Of a stretch of DNA of 13,559 nucleotides, positions 7,000 through 13,559 are shown piece after piece (position 1 is the first letter of the stretch; every line of letters starts with the position of its first letter). Source of the stretch: Stephanodiscus triporus (Eukaryota > Bacillariophyta > Thalassiosirophyceae > Thalassiosirales > Thalassiosiraceae); assembly GCA_036939755.1 (NCBI GenBank), contig JALLAZ010000599.1, positions 1-13,559 on the forward strand. Direction: 5' to 3'. A model generated the notes under the pieces. That model saw only the letters and a program-made list of their open reading frames with translations. It searched no databases and had not been told where the DNA came from. Made by a program: the position numbers and the translations under genes.

Positions 7000-8721
7000 A
7001 TGGTGCGGCTGAACCCGAACGATAGATTCGCCAAGCACCCCACGCCGATCGAGCGGCCGCCGCCGCCGCCGCCGCCGCCGGGAGTGGCGACGGGAGGGAA
7101 AGGCTCAGGGGGCGGCGGGGAAAGGACGCCTCGTCCCGCGTCGACGTCGTCGTCGTCGTCGTCGTCTTCGTCGTCGACGCCGTCGACGCCGTCGTCGTTC
7201 GAGTACGAATTCGGCGGACCGCTCGGCGCATTCCTGACCATGGTGTCCCTCCCGATAGTTACGCTGTTGCTGATCCGCTGGGCCGCCAGGGGTCGGATCG
7301 TCTGGGAGGACGTCGACGTCGTCCGTCTGCTCCTCGCGTCTCCGTCTTGCCCCTCCTCGAGGTTCCTGCACTTCCTCTGCCCGTCCTGCGACGACGGGCC
7401 GCTGGTGGAGCTCCCGAGGTGCGCGCTGGTCGTGTTCTCTTGGTTCGCATTCCAGGTGATCCTCGAGCGCGTGCTGCCCTGCGAGCTCGTGGAGGGGGCG
7501 CCGCTGCCGGATCTTGGCCACGGGGGGGGAAGGGGGGGAGGAGAGAGGAGGCTGACATACCGCATCAACGGCCACCTGGCGTTCTGGGTCACGCTGATGC
7601 TGCTGGACGTGGGATGGCCGAGGTGGATTGACGTCGTCGTCGAGGGAGGGGCGAAGGCGGCGACGACGACGACCACGGGGAGGGGAGGCCCCTGGCCCTG
7701 GCCGTGGTCTCGCCGCGTCCCCCTCACGGGAGGAGGACGGACGACAGCGACGAGGTCGGTGCTGACGCTCGGGAGGGCGCCGCTCGCATGGCTCTACGAT
7801 CATCATGCCATGTTGGCATTCGTCACGATCGCGTACGCCATCTGCCTGTCGACATACCTGTACGCGAAGAGCTTCGCACTTGACGACGGCGACGGCGACG
7901 GCGACGGGGGCGAGGGGGCGCGAAGGCCGCCGTTGCTGGCCGCCGGCGGCAACAGCGGCAATCGCGTCTACGATTTCTTCATGGGAAGGGAGCTGAATCC
8001 CCGATCCCTCGGCGGTACCTTCGACTGGAAGGAGTTCTGCGAACTGCGGCCGGGCCTCATAGGGTGGGCAGTCCTGAACATGGCCATGCTCGCGAAGCAG
8101 CGCGATAGGCTAGGGTACGTCACCGGATCGATGGTGCTCGTCAACGTATTCCAGGGCGCGTACGTGTGGGACGCGCTGTACCAGGAACGCGCGATACTCA
8201 CGACCATGGACATCACCACGGACGGATTCGGTTACATGCTCGTTTTCGGCGACCTGGCGTGGGTACCGTTCACGTACAGCCTCCAGGCGAGGTACCTCGT
8301 TGATCACGACCCGTTGCTTTCCTTGCCTGCCCTGGCGGGCATCGTGGCCGTGAACGTCGCGGGTTACCTGATATTCCGAGGAGCTAACGGACAGAAGGAC
8401 GCGTTCCGACGCGATCCGAACTCGGTCGAAGTTTCTCACCTGACGTACCTGCGGACAAAACGCGGCACGAAATTGCTAACGAGTGGATGGTGGGGATTGG
8501 CTCGCAAGATCAACTACACCGGGGATTGGATCATGGGATTGAGCTGGTGCATGCTTTGCGGGTTCGATAGCGTCGTGCCTTACTTTTATGCAATTTACTT
8601 CGCAATATTGTTGGTACATCGTTCCGTTAGGGACGATCGCCTGTGTCGCGAGAAGTACGGCGACGATTGGGACAGATACAAGTCCATCGTGCCATACAGA
8701 TTCATTCCCGGGATCATTTAG
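7000..8721 (+). CDS. ERG24: Delta(14)-sterol reductase
   Basis: Multi-pass ER membrane enzyme that uses NADPH to reduce the C14=C15 double bond left after CYP51 demethylation in sterol synthesis. It is intronless, 573 aa. The family start (FEYEFGGPLGAFLTM) is at 67-81; PROSITE-type signature GNRVYDFFMGRELNPR at 320-335; conserved core DALYQERAILTTMDITTDGF (391-410), GDLAWVPFTYSLQARY (417-432), SGWWGLARKINYTGD (495-509); C-terminal signature RDDRLCREKYGDDW (544-557) and end VPYRFIPGII. About eight to nine hydrophobic segments are visible. GF at 521-522 and the N-terminal block favour C14 reductase over 7-dehydrocholesterol reductase (DHCR7); no LBR-type nuclear domain is present. It exceeds the ~440 aa norm because of a low-complexity N-terminus (poly-Pro, Gly, poly-Ser, residues 20-66), a Thr/Pro-Trp insert (218-252) and an Asp-Gly repeat (295-304), all absent from the conserved core. 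Confidence 0.93.
   Translation: MVRLNPNDRFAKHPTPIERPPPPPPPPGVATGGKGSGGGGERTPRPASTSSSSSSSSSSTPSTPSSFEYEFGGPLGAFLTMVSLPIVTLLLIRWAARGRIVWEDVDVVRLLLASPSCPSSRFLHFLCPSCDDGPLVELPRCALVVFSWFAFQVILERVLPCELVEGAPLPDLGHGGGRGGGERRLTYRINGHLAFWVTLMLLDVGWPRWIDVVVEGGAKAATTTTTGRGGPWPWPWSRRVPLTGGGRTTATRSVLTLGRAPLAWLYDHHAMLAFVTIAYAICLSTYLYAKSFALDDGDGDGDGGEGARRPPLLAAGGNSGNRVYDFFMGRELNPRSLGGTFDWKEFCELRPGLIGWAVLNMAMLAKQRDRLGYVTGSMVLVNVFQGAYVWDALYQERAILTTMDITTDGFGYMLVFGDLAWVPFTYSLQARYLVDHDPLLSLPALAGIVAVNVAGYLIFRGANGQKDAFRRDPNSVEVSHLTYLRTKRGTKLLTSGWWGLARKINYTGDWIMGLSWCMLCGFDSVVPYFYAIYFAILLVHRSVRDDRLCREKYGDDWDRYKSIVPYRFIPGII
7057..7081. repeat. (CCG)n coding microsatellite
   Basis: An uninterrupted CCG/GCC run encodes the eight-proline tract at residues 20-27 of the sterol reductase. 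Confidence 0.85.
7140..7200. repeat. (TCG/GTC)n coding microsatellite
   Basis: A nearly pure TCG run with a few ACG and CCG variants encodes the Ser/Thr/Pro stretch at residues 48-66 of the sterol reductase. The antisense reading gives long Asp- or Arg-rich ORFs that are artefacts of this repeat. Confidence 0.85.
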
Positions 8722-9179
8722 ATGGGGGGAATAAAACGATTATTTGCGTTCGTGGAAGACGGCGACAATGATTTTTTGAGCGAGCACTCATGTTGTAGCC
8801 AACCAATCTTCCAGAGAATGCATCTGTCTAAAATAGTGGCAATTTTAGCATCGCTTTGTCTTATTATTTGCTTGTCATTCTCCGCACATGGACTTGCGCT
8901 GAGGAGAGGGTAGTATCCATGATAATTTTTTATTATTATCACGTTGCTGACGTGTGTAGCCAGCAATTTGACAGTACCTTGCCGCTGAGTGTGTTTGTTG
9001 ATGTCGCCTGGTGATGATGGTGACCTTGATCAGTGCTCTGTTCCGATGACTAAAGTCGTTAAAGTACATTCCTCTATCCTGTGATCCCAGAGTTCGCTTC
9101 TTCTTCGATCAAATATGTAACCGTGTCAAATTCTGATGCTGGATTCGAAACCTTCCATCCTCATGAGGAAAGAGAGGGC

Positions 9180-9232
9180 TGGATGGATGGATGGATGGAT
9201 GGATGGAGGGAGGGAGGGAGAGAGAGAGGGAG
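9180..9232. repeat. (GGAT)n-(GGGA)n-(GA)n compound microsatellite
   Basis: Seven GGAT units run into GGAG/GGGA units and then an AG run. Purine-rich simple repeat in non-coding DNA. Confidence 0.9.
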
Positions 9233-9401
9233 GAGAGTAATTGCAAAGTTGATCTTGTTAATCACTGAAGCCCGGTGATGTGAGAGAAGCCACCGTCGGC
9301 ATCTACCGGACCGGAGATATTTTTATCCCGGATTCTGCGTCAGCTCGAGCGAGCAGCCCCATCCACCCTCCAGTTCTCCCATCAACCAACGCCATGACGT
9401 G

Positions 9402-9548
9402 ATGCGGACCGTCGACCTGACGCCGCCGATCACCGCCACCTTCCCACTCGGTGAGGCGAACGCGGCCGTGGCCATGGTGGCCGCCAGGGGCGCCGTCAAT
9501 GTGCAGATATGCATGCACGACGCTCCCTTGCCGTCGACGTTGTGCTGA
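9402..9548 (+). CDS. Short GC-rich ORF of unknown function, possible gene remnant
   Basis: Forty-eight codons from ATG 9402 (MRTVDLTPPITATFPLGEAN) to TGA 9546-9548. The region is clearly more GC-rich than its flanks and has the codon texture of the real genes here. The frame is open upstream to 9279 without another ATG. PITATFPLGEANAAVAMV faintly resembles the C-terminal segment of zinc-type alcohol dehydrogenases/quinone reductases (PI...FPLxEAxxA), but without their usual ending; I would not name it on that. It could be an exon, a relic or chance. A 71-codon ORF on the other strand overlaps it and looks less protein-like. Confidence 0.22.
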   Translation: MRTVDLTPPITATFPLGEANAAVAMVAARGAVNVQICMHDAPLPSTLC

Positions 9549-9680
9549 CGACGGGATCGAGGCGGGATCCTAGATGCGTGCGTGAAAGTCGGGCAATAAC
9601 AACATACACAACTTCAACCTATTATTATTGCGTACTAATAAATCAAACACGCTTACCCGCGCATCCTCACATGCTCTGTA

Positions 9681-11420
9681 TCACTTTTTACATTGGTTTC
9701 CTTTACAAGTAAGACCAGAGCAGCAACACGAAGTACCAGAACAAGAACCTGGCAGACAAAAGTTACCAGCACCGAGGCAACCAGGAGTCGGAGCACGAGT
9801 CGGAAACGGAGTCAGACGAGTCGGAGCCCCAGTCATCGGAGCCCCAGTCGTCGGAACCCGACTCGGAGCACGAGTCGGAACCCGACTCGGAGTCGAGGTC
9901 GGAGTCGAGGTCGGAGCCTGAGTCGGAGCAGTCGGGGTCGAGGTCGGGGCCTGGGTCGGAGCCGGAGGTGGAGTCGGGGCCAAGGTTATGGCTAGGGACT
10001 TCGCGACGTTGAGCCGGCCACCGGTCGCTACCTTGCCAGCGAGCGACATCGTCAACGTCGTCCCGGCGAGAATGGCCGCCTTGATCTGTGCCGCGGTCGC
10101 ACCGGGGTACTGCGCCGCGTACAGCGCGCTTGCGCCGGTGACGTGCGCCGTCGCCATCGACGTGCCGGAGTACAACGCATAACCAGATCCGCCGTTTGCA
10201 TTGGGCACAGTCGACCAGATGCGGTCCCCCGGCGCGCCTAAGTCGACTGTCGTGTTGCCATAACTTGAGTTTGTGGCGAGCCCGCCGGTAGAGGTGATAG
10301 AGGCGACCGAGATGATGTTCGGGCAGTCATATCCTGATGGGTAGTGTGGGTTGACGTCATTGTTGTTGTTGCTGTTTCCCGCGGACGCCACGAAGAGGAT
10401 ATTCGCAGCATTCGCGCGGTCGATCGCGTCCTCGAGAAGCTGCGAGTACCCGCCAGAGCCGTACGAGTTGTTGGTCACGACGATGTTAAGACCCTTCGTC
10501 CTCAGGTCCGTGAAGTAATCAATCGCCTTGATCAAAATATCCGTAGTGGCGAAGGAGGTGGTTCCGGTTCCGTCGTGTTTGAAGATATTGGCGCTCAGGA
10601 GCTTCACGTTCCAGCAGACGCCGGCGACACCTTTCCCGTTGCCACCCTCCCCGCCGATCGTGCCCGCTATGTGCGTGCCATGGGCACTGTTGGTACCGTC
10701 GAAAGTGAGGTTGTTGTTGTTAACAAAATTCCAGCCGTGTACATCATCGATATAGCCGTTATTGTCGTCGTCGATGCCGTTTCCGGGGATCTCTCCGATA
10801 TTCGTGCCCACGTTCGCGGCCAGGTCTTCGTGCGTAAGCATGTACCCGCTGTCGAGGATGCCGATGTAGACGCTGCTGCAGTCGGTCTTGTCGTTTGCCC
10901 ACGCAGTCGTCGCCCCAATACCGTACTGGTTCTTATTGCCACCGCCGGTGGCTGTCGCACTATACATCCCCCACAACTGATTGTTTTGCACTTTGGTTGT
11001 CACGTACGGGTCGTCCGAATTCAAATTGGCAGTGTAGAAATAGTTCGGCTCCGCGTGCTCGACCGCCCCGCTGGCGATCATGGCCTCCACTGCCTCCGGC
11101 ACGCCCAATCCGGTCCTGAGCAGCACCACGCCCTCTTCGTCCCCACTGTCGATCATCGCGGCCGTGTGGATCTTGCTTCCGCCCGAGGCGTGCGCCGCCG
11201 CCATCGCACGACCGCGGCTCGCCTCGCTCGCTCCCCGCTTGAACTTCACTAGGAGTTCGTGTGGGACGAAAGGAGGCGGCCACTCCGCGTTTCTGTCGCC
11301 TTGGAGGACGCGGTCATCGGCGTCTCCGGCATCGTTGACGTTGCCGCGAAGGTTGGCGCGGGCCAAAGAACGATTGGAGACCAAGATTGCGATTGCCAGA
11401 GTGACGGACCTCAACATCAT
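9681..11420 (-). CDS. Secreted subtilisin-like serine protease (S8) with Pro/Thr-rich linker and Cys-rich tail
   Basis: Intronless, 579 aa. A signal peptide occupies about 1-22 (MMLRSVTLAIAILVSNRSLARA), so the enzyme enters the secretory pathway. Residues ~51-130 look like a fervidolysin/I9-type propeptide (VPHELLVKFKRG...EHAEPNYFY) that would chaperone and inhibit the protease. The S8 domain (~140-475) has the full triad: D190 (GILDSGYMLTHEDL), H247 (SAHGTHIAGTIGG) and S421 (SGTSMATAHVTGA), with oxyanion N349 (ASAGN). An Asp/Asn-rich stretch GIDDDNNGYIDD (215-226) resembles a calcium-binding loop of bacterial homologues. Residues ~476-547 are a Pro/Thr/Ser linker (APTQAPTSTPT repeats), likely O-glycosylated. 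The last 32 residues hold eight cysteines. The start ATG-ATG has a CACAAA context; TATTTATA on the sense strand lies about 55 nt upstream (11474-11481). Bacterial-type architecture suggests an old transfer, but codon use matches neighbours. Confidence 0.93.
   Translation of the reverse strand: MMLRSVTLAIAILVSNRSLARANLRGNVNDAGDADDRVLQGDRNAEWPPPFVPHELLVKFKRGASEASRGRAMAAAHASGGSKIHTAAMIDSGDEEGVVLLRTGLGVPEAVEAMIASGAVEHAEPNYFYTANLNSDDPYVTTKVQNNQLWGMYSATATGGGNKNQYGIGATTAWANDKTDCSSVYIGILDSGYMLTHEDLAANVGTNIGEIPGNGIDDDNNGYIDDVHGWNFVNNNNLTFDGTNSAHGTHIAGTIGGEGGNGKGVAGVCWNVKLLSANIFKHDGTGTTSFATTDILIKAIDYFTDLRTKGLNIVVTNNSYGSGGYSQLLEDAIDRANAANILFVASAGNSNNNNDVNPHYPSGYDCPNIISVASITSTGGLATNSSYGNTTVDLGAPGDRIWSTVPNANGGSGYALYSGTSMATAHVTGASALYAAQYPGATAAQIKAAILAGTTLTMSLAGKVATGGRLNVAKSLAITLAPTPPPAPTQAPTSTPTAPTQAPTSTPTSTPSRVPTRAPSRVPTTGAPMTGAPTRLTPFPTRAPTPGCLGAGNFCLPGSCSGTSCCCSGLTCKGNQCKK
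9781..9975. repeat. Imperfect minisatellite coding for the Pro/Thr-rich linker
   Basis: Degenerate GAGTCGG, GAGCACGAGTCGG and GAGTCGAGGTCG units on the plus strand; on the protease sense strand these read as CCGACTC-type units coding for PT, APT, TPTS and SRVPT repeats. Repeat copy number probably sets the linker length and may vary between strains. Confidence 0.75.
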
Positions 11421-11748
11421 TTTGTGCGTTGATTACCTTTGGTTCTGTGGTTCGTTAACAAAACAATAAAAAATATAAATAATCCGAGACACACACACAA
11501 CAGAGAGAAGCGAATATAAAAAAACGAGACAATAACCACCGAAAAACAGCATCAAATTTTGTCCGAGAGGGGGCGAGAGTGATGATGTGACATCAACGGA
11601 GAACAATAATCGTGAATAGAATCTCTTAATAAAAACAGGCACGTGAATCAACGGGTCATTTTATACCATTTTTTACGTGCCAACGTGCTACGATAAACCA
11701 ATGTCCTTTTAATCACAATGCGTGATCGAATTGTATTTAATTTAGATA
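11421..11748. promoter_or_regulatory. Upstream region of the protease gene
   Basis: AT-rich DNA between the protease start (minus strand) and the foldback element. A TATA-like TATTTATA (minus strand, 11481-11474) is about 55 nt upstream of the protease ATG. A short CACACACA run occurs near 11491-11499, and inverted ACGTGCC/GGCACGT copies at 11638-11644 and 11675-11681 could form a hairpin. No gene is seen. Confidence 0.35.
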
Positions 11749-12018
11749 CTACGGGTCGGGTAACAATTGAGAAAAAGGTTTTACCCCCGAATTCCGGGAA
11801 AGTCCTTAGCTACTTTCACCGATTTTCGCGGTAGCTTCGCCGTACGAACGTACTCTAAAAACAAAGCTACCTATGAAAGTTACTCTAAGTATGCAAGTAC
11901 GTTTGTATGGTACCTTTTTGGTCCATACGTTATCACAGGCACAAGGCTAGCGAAGTTCGCTAAGGACTTTCCACGAAGTCGGCTAAAAACTCTTTTTCAA
12001 TTGTTACCCGACCCGTAG
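11749..12018. mobile_element. MITE-like foldback element, 270 bp
   Basis: The ends are inverted repeats: CTACGGGTCGGGTAACAA... matches the reverse complement of the right end for 22 bp without mismatch (11749-11770 and 11997-12018). After a degenerate stretch, a second perfect 14-bp block GGAAAGTCCTTAGC (11797-11810) pairs with 11959-11972, so each arm is about 65 nt. Both ends are flanked by TA (11747-11748 and 12019-12020), fitting a TA target duplication as made by Tc1/mariner-type transposases. It encodes no transposase; the one ORF inside ends at the terminal repeat and looks fortuitous. It lies 328 bp upstream of the protease ATG and 318 bp upstream of the transposase ATG, so it could influence either promoter. 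Confidence 0.85.
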
Positions 12019-12335
12019 TAATCGGACACTCCAATAATCACAGAAAAATACACGTGTCTAAACAATACTCCGAAAAACTTCAGACTACGATCAACTCGTG
12101 ATTAACAATAATATTTTGTGCGGGGGTTGTGAACATTATTTTTTTGTGCCTTGTGGTCAATTTAATATGTTCGTGAATGGACAATTATTTTCAATACTGA
12201 TCCCACACGGTCGCGTATTAATTTTGCCTTTCGCTTCGCGATCGCGCTTCCTCGGGCTAAGCGCCAGGTTACCCAAACTCGCGCTGGCTGCATCTCAGTT
12301 CTGCTGAAAACGACCTGAAATTTATCATTCAAGCC
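12019..12335. other. Spacer between foldback element and transposase ORF
   Basis: AT-rich DNA with a T-run at 12138-12145 and no supported gene. Its right part (12210-12305) is more GC-rich and may be 5' leader, or a degenerated N-terminal part, of the transposase gene. I could not identify a terminal inverted repeat for the transposase element here. Confidence 0.4.
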
Positions 12336-13547
12336 ATGCTTTTTGCTCTTTCGACGTACTGCTCGGCAATGACGCAGCTTCTCGGGATCCTCTTTGCCCT
12401 TGAGGCGACAGCGGACATAGGCGACGTCGACGATGATGCGTTGGATACTGCCATCGAGTCCCTAATCACTGTACTCGCGGCTTATACCGGCATGCTGCAT
12501 ACCCTCCGGACTGCAGACAGCTTCCTCTTTGACATCCCGCCGGAGGAGGAGGATGCTCCTCTGCAGTTCACCCGTGCAAAGGGTATCCGAATCGATGACC
12601 TCTCCGACATTGCCGCGCACAAGATGACTCACTTCTATCATGGTCAACTCCGTCGTCTGTACGCGGCGTTCGATCTCGAGAGCCAGCTCGAGCCGATGCA
12701 GGACAAGCTCGCCATTCCGACGGGGTTCAACACGAATGGAACTCCCTGCAACTATAGAGTCCACCCAGAAGAGGTCTTCCTCTTCACACTCTGCAAGGTA
12801 GCAACGGGGATGACACAGGTTCAGATCATCGACACATACTTTGGGGGGGATAAAACTCGGTGGACGTATGTTTATCCGTGGATGTTGAGGTACCTTGATG
12901 CAAGGTATAAGAACATTGTCGGGCATCAGGGTTTGTCACGTTTTGTGAGTGACTTCCCGAAATTTCATAGGGCCATCGATGGCTATGTTCAGCACGACCA
13001 CCAGCGCGAGCTCATCGATGGATCGACGACCATCGTCACGGGTATCAACTTCCTCCCCTGGGATGTCTTTGGTTTCATTGATGATTCCATAGATGACATC
13101 TGTTCCCCCTTCTCTGGGCAACGTGGTGATTATGAGGGTGCCGCTCAGAGGGTAGAGTTTGCGAACGCGCAACAAGCCTTTTATTTGGGATATATCAAGC
13201 ACCATGCCCTGAAAGTTGAGATGGTGTTCCTTCCCAATGGGATCTCAACATTATTTGGTCCAGTGTCTGCTTGGCGGAATGATGCTGGGGTTCTAAAGAT
13301 GAGTAATCTCAACCAATTTCTCGTTGAGATCCAGCGTGGGCGATTCGTCACTGCTGCTGGGGATGAAGTATTCTTCTCGGCATTTGGAGATTTAGTCTTC
13401 AATGCATCACGGAAAGATGCAAGGCTACTTGTGAATGAGAGCCTCAATCTCTTCCTCCTCCTTTTTTCTAGTGCATGAATGAGACGCTCATATTGGCTGA
13501 CGGAGTCACGATGGTTCTCTTCCTTCGCCTTTTTGAGACGTTTATAA
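12336..13547 (+). pseudogene. DDE (Harbinger-like) transposase, probably inactivated
   Basis: A 380-codon ORF (12336-13478) starts MLFALSTYCSAMTQ. Its C-terminal half has the layout of DDE-superfamily nucleases: the first acid is likely D249 in FGFIDDSIDDIC, followed by GQRGDYEGAA, AFYLGYIKHHALKV, LPNGISTLFGPVSAW and the second acid D316 in RNDAGVLKMSNLNQFL; FSAFGDLVF at 348-355 is a further conserved block. As I remember related diatom proteins, an R.SVEW-like segment supplies the last acid and more C-terminal sequence follows. Here TGA 13476-13478 ends the ORF, yet the same frame continues as MRRSYWLTESRW to TAA 13545-13547, resembling that segment without its Glu. I therefore read it as a stop-interrupted, degenerate copy; the exact third residue is uncertain. 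No target duplication or terminal repeats were located, and the window ends before a right end would be seen. Confidence 0.7.
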
Positions 13548-13559
13548 AATGAATCAATT

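Larger units (their letters stand above)
8722..9680. other. Spacer between convergent genes
   Basis: 959 bp between the sterol reductase stop and the protease stop. AATAAA at 8730-8735 is only 9 nt past the sterol reductase TAG, too close to serve as a usual polyadenylation signal. Contents: a 63-codon stretch open in the sterol reductase frame (8722-8913), a GGAT microsatellite (9180-9208) and a short GC-rich ORF (9402-9548). The rest is AT-rich with no recognisable gene or tRNA. Confidence 0.5.

Noticed and set aside
7105..7806. 233-codon minus-strand ORF, very Arg-rich
   Set aside because: Antisense to the sterol reductase; the Arg runs come from the TCG/CGA trinucleotide repeat.
8730..8735. 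AATAAA as a polyadenylation signal for the sterol reductase
   Set aside because: Only 9 nt after the stop codon, and diatom genes do not reliably use AATAAA.
9138..9152. GGTTTCGAATCC-like sequence on the minus strand, resembling a tRNA T-arm
   Set aside because: No acceptor stem, anticodon arm or D-arm can be placed around it; the upstream side is a GGAT microsatellite.
9693..9995. Plus-strand Ser/Arg-rich ORF resembling an SR protein
   Set aside because: It is the antisense reading of the minisatellite that encodes the protease Pro/Thr linker.
10344..11252. 302-codon plus-strand ORF
   Set aside because: Antisense to the protease, whose triad and frame are unmistakable; it is a GC-driven shadow with Val/Arg-rich, repeat-like composition.
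11767..12018. 83-codon ORF spanning most of the foldback element
   Set aside because: It is bounded by the terminal repeats, its stop is made by the end of the right repeat, and both ends are read from inverted-repeat DNA; better explained as chance.
1..13559. CRISPR array, bacterial operon or prophage content
   Set aside because: No regularly spaced repeats of CRISPR type, no Shine-Dalgarno-led gene strings and no phage genes; introns and plastid targeting show a eukaryotic nuclear genome.

Overview
The window reads as nuclear DNA of a eukaryotic alga with a secondary red plastid, most likely a diatom (my inference; centric/Thalassiosira-like is the best guess). Support: short GT-AG introns (93-310 nt) in two genes; a lipoamide dehydrogenase that begins with a signal peptide followed by an ASAFVAP motif, the hallmark of import into the complex plastid of diatoms; a secreted protease with the Pro/Thr-rich tail common in diatom proteins; and a transposase of a type I associate with diatom genomes. 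No bacterial operon structure is present.

Layout. 1-1176: a decayed coding region, readable only by crossing frameshifts and stops. 1177-2361: gene-free DNA with a GTCT microsatellite and a duplicated module carrying a G6-TCT-C6 hairpin. 2362-3854 (+): five-exon myo-inositol oxygenase (329 aa) with all six iron ligands and one GC-AG intron. 3855-4328: spacer with an unexplained open stretch. 4329-6373 (-): three-exon plastid-targeted dihydrolipoamide dehydrogenase (535 aa). 6374-6999: shared divergent promoter region. 7000-8721 (+): intronless delta(14)-sterol reductase (573 aa) with a low-complexity N-terminal extension. 8722-9680: spacer between convergent genes, with a GGAT microsatellite and a small GC-rich ORF. 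9681-11420 (-): secreted subtilisin-like protease (579 aa) with prodomain, S8 domain, Pro/Thr-rich linker and eight-cysteine tail. 11749-12018: a 270-bp MITE-like foldback element flanked by TA. 12336-13547 (+): a DDE (Harbinger-like) transposase gene that appears broken at its C-terminus.

The four intact genes belong to different pathways: inositol catabolism to glucuronate, the plastid 2-oxoacid dehydrogenase E3 subunit, sterol synthesis in the ER, and extracellular proteolysis. I see no sign that they form a functional cluster. Both ends of the window are mobile-element or decayed DNA flanking this gene island. I did not find a convincing new multi-gene system. The most interesting items are the GC-AG intron and the loop insertion in the inositol oxygenase, the protease tail, the foldback element, the duplicated G-tract module, the decayed gene at the left edge, and the in-frame open stretch after the sterol reductase stop.
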